This document shows, piece by piece, positions 1 through 6,439 of a stretch of DNA of 29,139 bases; the stretch's first letter is position 1, and the number at the start of each line of letters is the position of its first letter. The DNA is from JAVBLP01 sp031553505. GTDB taxonomy: Bacteria; Elusimicrobiota; Endomicrobiia; Endomicrobiales; Endomicrobiaceae. The notes beneath the pieces are model-generated. The model was not told the origin of the DNA and ran no database searches. It worked only from the letters and a program-made list of their open reading frames with translations. The stretch lies in the NCBI GenBank assembly GCA_031553505.1, contig JAVBLP010000010.1, forward strand, positions 1-29,139, given 5' to 3'. Both the position numbers and the translations under genes were made by a program.

Positions 1-335
1 TCAGCTTGAATGACCAGCGGTCTTTGGATGAAATTGCGGCATCTCTTCTTTCACAAGGATATCTGCCGAGTTTTTGCGCTGCCTGTTACCGCAAAAATCG
101 TACTGGTGAACATTTTATGGACCTTGCAAAGCCCGGCGAAATAAAAAATATGTGCGATATGAACGCGCTTATAACATTAAAAGAGTATCTTGAAGATTTT
201 GCAAACCCCAAAGTGAAAGAAGAAGGAAATAAGCTTATAGAAAAATATAAACAAAATATGGATAAAGAAAGTCTGGATTTACTGGATAAATTTTTTAAAA
301 ATATCGAAAACGGCGTAAGAGACGAATATATTTAA
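1..335 (+). CDS. hydG: [FeFe] hydrogenase H-cluster radical SAM maturase HydG, C-terminal fragment
   Basis: Only the last ~110 codons are present; the frame is open to the left edge (first full codon at base 3), so the true start lies outside the window. HydG cleaves tyrosine and delivers CO and cyanide on iron for the hydrogenase H-cluster. The visible part carries the HydG C-terminal auxiliary-cluster motif CX2CX22C: in the fragment counted from the codon at base 6, the cysteines are residues 24, 27 and 50, inside the family-typical stretch GYLPSFCAACYRKNRTGEHF, followed by the LKEYLEDFA helix. The radical SAM CX3CX2C part is not in the window. It agrees with rex-hydCBA downstream and hydE-hydF at the far right end, so all three maturases are near the hydrogenase, but hydG is about 27 kb from hydEF. 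Identification is secure. Confidence 0.95.
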   Translation, partial: SLNDQRSLDEIAASLLSQGYLPSFCAACYRKNRTGEHFMDLAKPGEIKNMCDMNALITLKEYLEDFANPKVKEEGNKLIEKYKQNMDKESLDLLDKFFKNIENGVRDEYI

Positions 336-350
336 GGAGGAGTTTGTTTT

Positions 351-389
351 ATGACAAGTAAAAATTATAAGGATATTGTATCAGCTTAA
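351..389 (+). CDS. Possible 12-codon leader peptide or gene remnant after hydG
   Basis: A strong Shine-Dalgarno AAGGAGGAG (334-342), overlapping the hydG stop codon, sits 8 bases before an ATG that opens a frame of only 12 codons (MTSKNYKDIVSA) ending at 389. The stop is followed by an imperfect hairpin (about 390-421) and then by rsgA. The ribosome site is far better than chance, so translation is plausible. It may be a leader peptide for rsgA or the stub of a decayed gene. I recognise no family. Confidence 0.3.
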   Translation: MTSKNYKDIVSA

Positions 390-452
390 GGGGGATTGAA
401 ACCTTTCTTAAGTTTTATCCCTCAAAAAAAGTAAAAATTTTTTGGAGGAATA

Positions 453-1529
453 ATGAATACAATAGATTTAAAAAAATACGGTCTGCTTCCCCGTTTTGAA
501 CAGGAAGCGGCGATGTATGAAGGGCTGTTTATCGCAAGAGTTTCCGAGCAGCACAGAGACTTATATAAAGTGATATGCGAAAACGGAGAGATTAACGCGG
601 AAATATCAGGCAAAATAATGCACGAAGCTTCCGGCGGCAAAGATTTTCCGGCCGTTGGCGACTGGGTGATGACAGACAGAACCTCTGATAAAAACGGCAA
701 CGCGATAATCCACCGCATACTGACAAGAAAAAGCGTTTTTGAGCGCAAAGCCGCTGGGACACATACTGAAACGCAGATAATTGCCGCAAATATAGACGTG
801 ATTTTTATCTGTATGTCTTTGAATGAAGATTTTAATTTAAGACGCCTTGAAAGATATCTTTCAATTGCTTTGGGAAGCGCTTCAGAAAGCGTTATAGTGC
901 TGACAAAAGCGGATTTGTGTGTTGATCCGGCTTTAAAAATTAACGAAGTTGCTGCTATAAGCTGCGGGGCGGATATTATTACCTGTTCCGGTATATCGGA
1001 AGACGGATATAAAAGTATCATTCCATACATTGAAGAAGGCAAAACTGTAGTTTTTATCGGCTCTTCAGGGGTTGGCAAATCCACTTTGATAAACAGGCTT
1101 GCCGGAGAAGATATTCTTGCAACAAATGAGATACGTGAGGATGACGGCAAGGGCAGGCATACTACAACGCACAGGCAGCTTATCCTTTTATCCGGCGGCG
1201 GGATAGTTATAGACACTCCCGGTATGCGCGAACTTTATCTGGATTCAGCTGATTTGTCAAAATCTTTTGCAGACGTAGATGCATTTGCGGCGCAATGCAA
1301 GTTTGGCGACTGCTCGCACGTTTCGGAGCCTGGCTGCGGAGTAAGGAAAGCTTTGGAATCAGGCGAATTGTCCGAAGGGCGTTTTAACAACTATAAAAAA
1401 CTGCAGATAGAGCTTGGCTACAAAGGGCTAAACTCAAGACAGATTGAAAAGAAAAAACTCGACAGGATGTTTGCGGATTTTGGCGGAATTAAAAAAATTA
1501 AAAAGCATCTTAAGAAGATGGTTAAGTAA
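453..1529 (+). CDS. rsgA: Ribosome small-subunit-dependent circularly permuted GTPase RsgA
   Basis: RsgA is a GTPase that acts late in 30S subunit maturation. The protein has 358 residues, close to the usual length. It shows the circular permutation typical of the family: an N-terminal OB-fold region (about 20-110), G4 as TKADL (151-155), the P-loop GSSGVGKS (203-210) after it, G3 as DTPG (254-257), and the C-terminal zinc-binding site C282, C287, H289, C295. The start is an ATG with GGAGG at 444-448, five to eight bases upstream. It follows hydG by 117 bases with no terminator I trust, so it may be co-transcribed with hydG, and it ends before a strong terminator at 1564. No link to hydrogenase function is implied. 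A long minus-strand open frame across it is a shadow. Confidence 0.97.
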   Translation: MNTIDLKKYGLLPRFEQEAAMYEGLFIARVSEQHRDLYKVICENGEINAEISGKIMHEASGGKDFPAVGDWVMTDRTSDKNGNAIIHRILTRKSVFERKAAGTHTETQIIAANIDVIFICMSLNEDFNLRRLERYLSIALGSASESVIVLTKADLCVDPALKINEVAAISCGADIITCSGISEDGYKSIIPYIEEGKTVVFIGSSGVGKSTLINRLAGEDILATNEIREDDGKGRHTTTHRQLILLSGGGIVIDTPGMRELYLDSADLSKSFADVDAFAAQCKFGDCSHVSEPGCGVRKALESGELSEGRFNNYKKLQIELGYKGLNSRQIEKKKLDRMFADFGGIKKIKKHLKKMVK

Positions 1530-1563
1530 CGGCAAGTAATAATTAATAAGTAATAGTCGCATG

Positions 1564-1604
1564 AAAAAGGCCGGTGGGGAATATTATCCTTACCGGCCTT
1601 TTTT
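1564..1604 (+). terminator. Intrinsic terminator after rsgA
   Basis: A perfect 12-bp stem (1564-1575 with 1592-1603, core GGCCGGT/ACCGGCC flanked by A5/T5) with a partly paired loop and a T-run. The A/T flanks mean it could also work on the opposite strand. Confidence 0.92.
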
Positions 1605-1674
1605 CTTTATAGTTACAAAATAAGCTAATTAAGCAATCTATATTTGTAACCCTAGACTTGTTTCTAAAGGCACG

Positions 1675-1695
1675 ATGCTGAAATAAATTCAGCAT
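1675..1695. repeat. Short palindrome, probable dispersed intergenic repeat
   Basis: ATGCTGAA (1675-1682) and TTCAGCAT (1688-1695) form a perfect 8-bp stem with a 5-base loop. It sits in non-coding sequence just after the phrase CTAGACTTGTTTCT (1652-1664). This phrase plus palindrome resembles small repeats scattered between genes in some bacterial genomes, but only one copy is visible here. Confidence 0.5.
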
Positions 1696-1820
1696 GACAA
1701 CTAAAAAAGCTGTTTTTTTGCGCCCTTTTTTTAAGACATCAATTCGTGATTGCTTTATAAGCTTGAGTTTTTTTGCCGTTATGCCGCCTCAGAGCACGTG
1801 TCTATGAGTTTAGAAGGATT

Positions 1821-1867
1821 AATTCCTGCTTGTTTGAAGCCTTTGAAAAAGGCAAGTTTCAGGAATT
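1821..1867. repeat. Nested inverted repeat in the rsgA-Omp85 spacer
   Basis: Outer arms AATTCCTG (1821-1828) and CAGGAATT (1860-1867) are perfect complements. Inside lies GCCTTT-gaa-AAAGGC (1839-1853). The stretch can fold as one long imperfect stem-loop. An open frame of 65 codons (1750-1947) crosses it but has no ribosome site and no recognisable protein, so I treat the region as structured repeat DNA. Confidence 0.5.
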
Positions 1868-1912
1868 GGCTAAAAAATTTGAAAAGGAATGCGCTCAACG
1901 GCAGTGCTTTTG

Positions 1913-1940
1913 GTACTTTTATCACGTTTGATAAAAGTAC
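1913..1940. repeat. Perfect 11-bp inverted repeat
   Basis: GTACTTTTATC (1913-1923) and GATAAAAGTAC (1930-1940) are perfect complements around a 6-base loop. It lies 30 bases beyond the stop codon of the minus-strand Omp85 gene. It lacks a G+C-rich stem and a T-run, so it is a weak terminator candidate. With the other two palindromes it makes the 1605-1969 spacer unusually rich in hairpins. Confidence 0.5.
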
Positions 1941-1969
1941 GGGGTAAGTGATAACTCCCTTTTAAAGTT

Positions 1970-3148
1970 TTACTCTCTTATCCAACTGCTTCCGAATACT
2001 ATATAATATGTGGGTCCTTCCGGGCCCATCGCAAGATCGAGGCCCATTCTTAAGTTTAGTTTGCGTGCCAGTAAGTAGCGCAGGCCTGTCCCGTAACTCC
2101 ATGCTATATCGGCTTCTGCGGCTTTTGAAAAATCGTCAAATGCTTTTCCCGTGCCCCCGAAAACTAACGCGCTCCATCTGGGCACAAAATCCCATCTTTC
2201 CTCAACTTCAACAAGCATAAGCGTTTTGCCTTGGTAACGCGCGGTCGGAACCCCTCTCATATTTATATAAGGTTTAAGGTAAAAAGGCTGGTTGCCCACG
2301 CTTTGCTGCATATTAAACCTGAAACCTGAAATAAGATTTTTTAATATCGGCAGATAATAAAAAACTTCTCCATTAAAGACTCCGTAGTTATAATCGCTTC
2401 CAAATGCTTCATTGCTCCAATCGGTATTAAGATAAGCAAATAAACCTTTGTTTGGCGTGAATATATTGTCGCGTGTGTCAAAATCCAGCTTAATCCTGAA
2501 TTTGCTTACGTTGCCGCTAATGGCGTCTTCAATCTTATTTTGTATTTCATCTATAATGGGGCCCGAAAGATCATCATTAATCTTGAGTTTGTTATGCATA
2601 TACATATAGCCTAAACCTACTGAAAACCGCGGATCTTTAAGGATTTTGGTTACGGACAATGTGGCGGGAATAGTTTCTATGTTAAATTCTGCCTTTACAT
2701 TTTTTCCACTGTTTGGGAGATTGAAGTAATAGTCCATGTTTACGTTGCCATAACCGCCGCCGATCATATAGCGTAAATCCCATTTAGGCAAGTAGCCCAT
2801 TCTTCCAAGTCCTGCCATCCATGTATTGTTTAAAGTATATCCTCCGGCGCCGGCAGTAATGTCCGGGGCTACAGGATATCTTTTTCCGTTTCTTTCTATC
2901 GGTTTATTGGGCTGTATAAAAACAGGCGCAATCGCAAGGCCAAACCCGCCGAGAGCAGGTTCCGTAATAATGATAGGAACGGGTACAAACCCCTTTTTGT
3001 TTATGATAAAATCGCTTAAATCAAAGTACCCGTCTGTTGGATCGATAAATATGCTTTGTTTTTTTTCTTCGGAGTAAAGGTTTGGAAGTAAAATTGGTGA
3101 CGAAAATAACAAAACAGATAGTAAAATGAATCTGATTATTTTTTTCAT
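1970..3148 (-). CDS. Omp85/BamA-type outer-membrane beta-barrel protein without POTRA domains
   Basis: A 392-residue secreted protein. An N-terminal signal peptide (basic start, hydrophobic 6-22, cleavage probably near 25) is followed by about 70 residues and then alternating beta-strand sequence to the C-terminus. Family-level evidence for the surface-antigen (D15) barrel: the strand phrase LDFDTRDNIFTPNKG (about 221-235) and the loop motif MRGVPTARYQG (297-307), which corresponds to the RG motif of the inward-folding loop in Omp85 proteins, followed by VEERWDF. BamA and TamA carry POTRA repeats before the barrel; there is no room for them here, so this is a short Omp85 member of unknown function, not BamA. 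The start ATG has no Shine-Dalgarno and lies 7 bases after a good -10, suggesting a leaderless mRNA. It is transcribed away from rex. Confidence 0.85.
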   Translation of the reverse strand: MKKIIRFILLSVLLFSSPILLPNLYSEEKKQSIFIDPTDGYFDLSDFIINKKGFVPVPIIITEPALGGFGLAIAPVFIQPNKPIERNGKRYPVAPDITAGAGGYTLNNTWMAGLGRMGYLPKWDLRYMIGGGYGNVNMDYYFNLPNSGKNVKAEFNIETIPATLSVTKILKDPRFSVGLGYMYMHNKLKINDDLSGPIIDEIQNKIEDAISGNVSKFRIKLDFDTRDNIFTPNKGLFAYLNTDWSNEAFGSDYNYGVFNGEVFYYLPILKNLISGFRFNMQQSVGNQPFYLKPYINMRGVPTARYQGKTLMLVEVEERWDFVPRWSALVFGGTGKAFDDFSKAAEADIAWSYGTGLRYLLARKLNLRMGLDLAMGPEGPTYYIVFGSSWIRE

Positions 3149-3155
3149 TGGAGTT

Positions 3156-3183
3156 ATTTTACCAAATAATGAAAAAATGTCAA
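3156..3183 (-). promoter_or_regulatory. Promoter of the Omp85-type gene, predicted leaderless
   Basis: On the minus strand, TTGACA (3183-3178), a 16-base spacer, then TAAAAT (3161-3156) preceded by TGG (extended -10). The ATG begins at 3148, 7 bases past the -10, so the predicted transcription start coincides with or touches the start codon. Confidence 0.75.
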
Positions 3184-3323
3184 ATTATTCGTTTTTTTTG
3201 CTTTTATTATTGTTGATTTAAATTCTTACTTAAAAAAGCTTCAAAATACAGTTGTTTTTTTGTAAATTATATAAAGAATAATTATAAAAAACCATTGAAA
3301 AATCAATTAAAATGAAAAAAGTA

Positions 3324-3351
3324 TTGACATCTTTTTCAAAAGGAGTATAAT
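3324..3351 (+). promoter_or_regulatory. Sigma70-type promoter of the rex-hydCBA operon
   Basis: TTGACA (3324-3329), a 16-base spacer, TATAAT (3346-3351): consensus in both hexamers. The expected start is near 3358, giving a leader of about 40 bases before rex, with AGGAG at 3388-3392. The rest of the 249-base gap between the divergent genes (3184-3323) is very A+T-rich and holds nothing else I can name. Confidence 0.9.
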
Positions 3352-3371
3352 ATCAGTAAAATTTTATTGAT
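3352..3371. promoter_or_regulatory. Candidate Rex operator over the transcription start
   Basis: ATCAGTAAAATTTTATTGAT is a 20-bp palindrome with one mismatched symmetric pair, directly abutting the -10 box and covering the expected start site. Rex operators in other bacteria are 18-20 bp palindromes of the form TTGTTAA-N4-TTAACAA; the central AA-N4-TT agrees and the outer bases differ. Position next to rex itself and the NADH-linked hydrogenase makes autoregulation by Rex the natural reading. This is inference, since binding cannot be seen. Confidence 0.6.
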
Positions 3372-3397
3372 AAAAAAATACTTAATCAGGAGTAACC

Positions 3398-4060
3398 ATG
3401 TTTATTGAGTCAATGCAGGAAGGTATCAAGAGTATTCCGGAACCTACAATAAGAAGGCTTCCGATTTACCATCATTACCTTATAAAAGTACTTGAAAGCG
3501 GCAATCAATTTATATCATGCACTCAAATAGCAACTGATTTAAATTTAATTTCCGTACAGGTAAGAAAAGATTTGGAAGCTACCGGTATTGAGGGAAAGCC
3601 TAAAGTCGGCTATGAAGTGCAGGCTTTGCTTAAAGCAATTGAAAGCTTTTTAGGCTGGCATAAAACAAATCCGGCAATTTTGGTTGGAGCGGGGCATTTA
3701 GGGTATGCGGTACTAGGATACCAGGGTTTTAAAGATTGCGGACTAAATATAGCCGCAGCTTTTGATAATGATTTTCTCAAAATCGGCAAACTGATACATG
3801 GCAAGCCAGTTTTTTCTATAGATTCAATGGAAAATTACATAAAAGAACATAAAACAGAGATAGGCATTTTAACGGTTCCCGCGCAGTACGCGCAGGAAAT
3901 TGCGGACATTATGATAAGAGCGGGGATAAAAGCAATCTGGAACTTTGCCCCTGCGAGAATTACGTCAAACAATCCCGATGTTTTGATACAACATGAGAAT
4001 TTGGCTTCCTCGCTTGCCGTATTATCAATCAAAATAAACCAAGAACAAATTAACCGATAA
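3398..4060 (+). CDS. rex: Redox-sensing transcriptional repressor Rex
   Basis: Rex represses fermentation and hydrogenase genes when NADH is low and leaves DNA when NADH binds. The 220-residue length is typical. The N-terminal winged helix has the family phrases RRLPIYHHYL (19-28) and VRKDLEATG (55-63), GYEV (71-74) leads to FLGW, and the Rossmann NAD(H) site is VGAGHLG (96-102) with FDND (122-125) closing the second strand. The C-terminal tail (about 190-210) fits the domain-swapped helix of the family. ATG with AGGAG five bases upstream. It is the first gene of the hydrogenase operon, 13 bases before hydC, downstream of a consensus promoter and a palindromic operator candidate. Confidence 0.96.
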   Translation: MFIESMQEGIKSIPEPTIRRLPIYHHYLIKVLESGNQFISCTQIATDLNLISVQVRKDLEATGIEGKPKVGYEVQALLKAIESFLGWHKTNPAILVGAGHLGYAVLGYQGFKDCGLNIAAAFDNDFLKIGKLIHGKPVFSIDSMENYIKEHKTEIGILTVPAQYAQEIADIMIRAGIKAIWNFAPARITSNNPDVLIQHENLASSLAVLSIKINQEQINR

Positions 4061-4073
4061 AAGGAGAGGACAC

Positions 4074-4562
4074 ATGGAGGCAAACTACAGCAAATTCAAC
4101 AGAGTATGCCAGATTATTGAAGAAAACAATTTTGATAAGTCAAAACTTATTCCGATTCTTCAGGCTGTGCAGAACGAGTACAGGTATCTTCCGGAAGAGA
4201 TACTGGCTTTTATAGCTTCATCTCTCAACATCTCTCCGGCAAGAGTTTACGGGGTCGCGACTTTTTTTGCCCATTTTACTTTAAAGCCTAAAGGCAAACA
4301 TATTATAAAGGTATGCGACGGCACGGCGTGCCACGTAAAAAAATCCACCGGGCTTATAGATGCGATAAAAAATAAACTTGGCTTAAAAGATAAGGAACAC
4401 ACCACGAAAGATATGCTGTTTACGCTTGAAACGGTTTCATGCCTTGGCGCGTGCGGTCTGGCGCCGGTACTCTTGATTGACGAAAATGTGCATGGGCAGG
4501 TGACTCCGGATAAGGTAGCACAACTTATGGACGGTATAATTAAAACGGAGGAGGCGCAATAA
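4074..4562 (+). CDS. hydC: NADH-dependent bifurcating [FeFe] hydrogenase, HydC (NuoE-like) subunit
   Basis: The small subunit of the trimeric HydABC hydrogenase, homologous to NuoE. The 162-residue protein has the NuoE helical N-terminal part (about 1-75, with YGVATFF at 59-65) and a thioredoxin-like [2Fe-2S] domain with ligands C81, C86, C123 and C127 in the usual CX4C...CX3C arrangement (CLGACGLAP). It relays electrons between the FMN subunit HydB and the rest of the complex. Ribosome site AAGGAGAGG lies just upstream. Its TAA overlaps the hydB ATG by one base, implying translational coupling. Confidence 0.95.
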   Translation: MEANYSKFNRVCQIIEENNFDKSKLIPILQAVQNEYRYLPEEILAFIASSLNISPARVYGVATFFAHFTLKPKGKHIIKVCDGTACHVKKSTGLIDAIKNKLGLKDKEHTTKDMLFTLETVSCLGACGLAPVLLIDENVHGQVTPDKVAQLMDGIIKTEEAQ

Positions 4563-6436
4563 TGATTAATCTTGAAAAAATAACCGAATCCGTAAAAAAA
4601 GCCGAAAATAACGCTAAAAAGAGAGTGATTGTATGCGCGGGTACGGGCTGCGTGGCAAACGGGGCGCTTAAAGTTTTTGACGCTTTTGTAAAAACTTCAA
4701 AAGAAATGGGGATTGATATCGCGCTTGAACTCAAAGAAGAAAACGGCGGCAAACCGCTTTTGTCAAAAAGCGGCTGCCAGGGATTTTGCCAGATGGGGCC
4801 TCTTGTAAATATTCTTCCGGACGGCATACTCTATAATAAAGTAAAAGTTGAAGATGTTAAAGAAATATTGGAAAAAAGCATACAAGAAAATGAAATAGTC
4901 GAAAGGCTGTGTTATAAAGACGGCGCGGAAATTTGCAAAGGGCAGGGAGAAATACCGTTTTACACGAAACAGCACAGGATGATTATTAAGCAGTGCGGCG
5001 TAATAGATCCGGAAAATATAAATGAATACATTGCTGACGGCGGATACCGCGCGGCAAAAAAAGCCTGTACCGAAATGAGCGGCAAAGAAATTTGCGACGC
5101 AGTGTTGGCTTCCGGCTTAAGGGGAAGGGGCGGCGGCGGTTTTCCCACAGGCAGAAAGTGGGAACTGACGAGAGTACAGCCCGAACCTAAAAAATATATT
5201 ATCTGTAACGGCGATGAGGGCGACCCGGGAGCTTTCATGGACAGGAGCGTCATGGAAGGAAACCCGCACAGCGTTATTGAAGGAATGATCATCGCTTCCA
5301 AAGCTATAGGCGCCGATGAAGGATATGTTTATGTAAGAACAGAGTATTCTCTCGCGGTTGAAAGAATGAAAAAGGCCGTGAAAGATGCGATGGAAAAAGG
5401 CATTTTAGGCGAAAATATTTTTGGCTCAGGCCATAATTTTACGCTGCATGTTATGGAAGGCGCGGGCGCGTTTGTGTGCGGGGAAGAAACAGCGCTGATA
5501 GCTTCCGTTGAAGGTAAAAGAGGCATGCCTTCTCCAAAACCTCCGTTTCCGGCTCAAAGCGGTTTATGGGAAAAACCTACAGTAATAAATAATGTTGAAA
5601 CGCTTGCGACTATCGCAATGATAATTAACAACGGTGCCGAAGCGTTTAAAAGTATTGGCACCGCTTCTTCGCCAGGCACAAAAACATTTGCGCTTACAGG
5701 CCACGTTTTGAATACGGGGCTGATAGAGGTGCCTTTCGGAACTACGCTCAGGCATATTATTTTTGACGTTTCCGGCGGCGTTACGAACGAAAAAGGCGAA
5801 GTGAAAGAAGGCAATTTTAAAGCCGTGCAGATAGGCGGGCCTTCCGGAGGATGTTTAACGCAAGAGTACCTTGATTTGCCGATGGATTTTGATTCGCTTA
5901 AAAAAGCCGGCGCAATGGTGGGATCCGGCGGGCTTGTTGTTATGAATAAGAACACCTGCATGGTAAACGTGGCGAAGTTTTTTATGCAGTTTACGCAGAA
6001 CGAATCGTGCGGAAAATGCGTTTTGTGCCGCGAAGGCACAAGGCAGATGCTTTTGATGCTTGAAGATATAACAGAAGGAAGGGCTACGGAAGAAACAATT
6101 CCTCTTTTGGAAAAACTCGCAAAAGCCGTACAGATCGGTTCACTGTGCGGGCTTGGCAAAACCGCGCCGAATCCTGTTCTTTCCACTCTCAAATATTTCA
6201 GGGATGAATATGACGCCCACGTGAAAGATAAAAGATGCCCTGCCGGAGAATGTACAAGCCTGGTCAATTTTAAGATTACCGATAAATGCGTCGGCTGTAC
6301 GGTTTGCGCCATGAAATGCCCTGTTCAGGCGATTAAAGGCGAACGCAAACAGAAACATAAGATAGATGTTTCAAAATGCATAAAATGCGGAGTTTGCATA
6401 GATGCCTGTAAATTTAACGCTGTGGTGAGAGGTTAA
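4562..6436 (+). CDS. hydB: NADH-dependent bifurcating [FeFe] hydrogenase, HydB (NuoF-like, FMN) subunit
   Basis: The flavin subunit that exchanges electrons with NAD(H). Domain order in 624 residues: N-terminal thioredoxin-like [2Fe-2S] domain (C25, C30, C72, C76); NuoF FMN/NADH core with GRGGGGFPTGRKW (188-200), NGDEGDPGAF (216-225) and GAFVCGEETALIAS (302-315); SLBB region (about 370-450); NuoF [4Fe-4S] site C483, C486, C489, C529; and a C-terminal two-cluster ferredoxin (C576, C579, C582, C586 and C606, C609, C612, C616). This is the architecture of Thermotoga-type HydB. The known complex couples oxidation of NADH and reduced ferredoxin to H2 formation, or the reverse; assigning that reaction here is by homology. 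hydA follows after 3 bases. Confidence 0.96.
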   Translation: MINLEKITESVKKAENNAKKRVIVCAGTGCVANGALKVFDAFVKTSKEMGIDIALELKEENGGKPLLSKSGCQGFCQMGPLVNILPDGILYNKVKVEDVKEILEKSIQENEIVERLCYKDGAEICKGQGEIPFYTKQHRMIIKQCGVIDPENINEYIADGGYRAAKKACTEMSGKEICDAVLASGLRGRGGGGFPTGRKWELTRVQPEPKKYIICNGDEGDPGAFMDRSVMEGNPHSVIEGMIIASKAIGADEGYVYVRTEYSLAVERMKKAVKDAMEKGILGENIFGSGHNFTLHVMEGAGAFVCGEETALIASVEGKRGMPSPKPPFPAQSGLWEKPTVINNVETLATIAMIINNGAEAFKSIGTASSPGTKTFALTGHVLNTGLIEVPFGTTLRHIIFDVSGGVTNEKGEVKEGNFKAVQIGGPSGGCLTQEYLDLPMDFDSLKKAGAMVGSGGLVVMNKNTCMVNVAKFFMQFTQNESCGKCVLCREGTRQMLLMLEDITEGRATEETIPLLEKLAKAVQIGSLCGLGKTAPNPVLSTLKYFRDEYDAHVKDKRCPAGECTSLVNFKITDKCVGCTVCAMKCPVQAIKGERKQKHKIDVSKCIKCGVCIDACKFNAVVRG

Positions 6437-6439
6437 AAA

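Noticed and set aside
390..430. Hairpin after the 12-codon frame as a terminator for hydG
   Set aside because: The stem is imperfect and is followed by A's, not T's, on the plus strand, so it is not a convincing intrinsic terminator.
422..1216. 264-codon minus-strand frame opposite rsgA
   Set aside because: Entirely antisense to a confidently assigned GTPase gene; composition is that of a shadow frame.
1750..1947. 65-codon open frame in the rsgA-Omp85 spacer
   Set aside because: Starts at a TTG without a ribosome site, crosses two inverted repeats and gives no recognisable protein; better explained as repeat DNA.
5554..6312. 252-codon minus-strand frame opposite hydB
   Set aside because: Antisense shadow of the cysteine-rich hydB 3' half; no ribosome site or domain.
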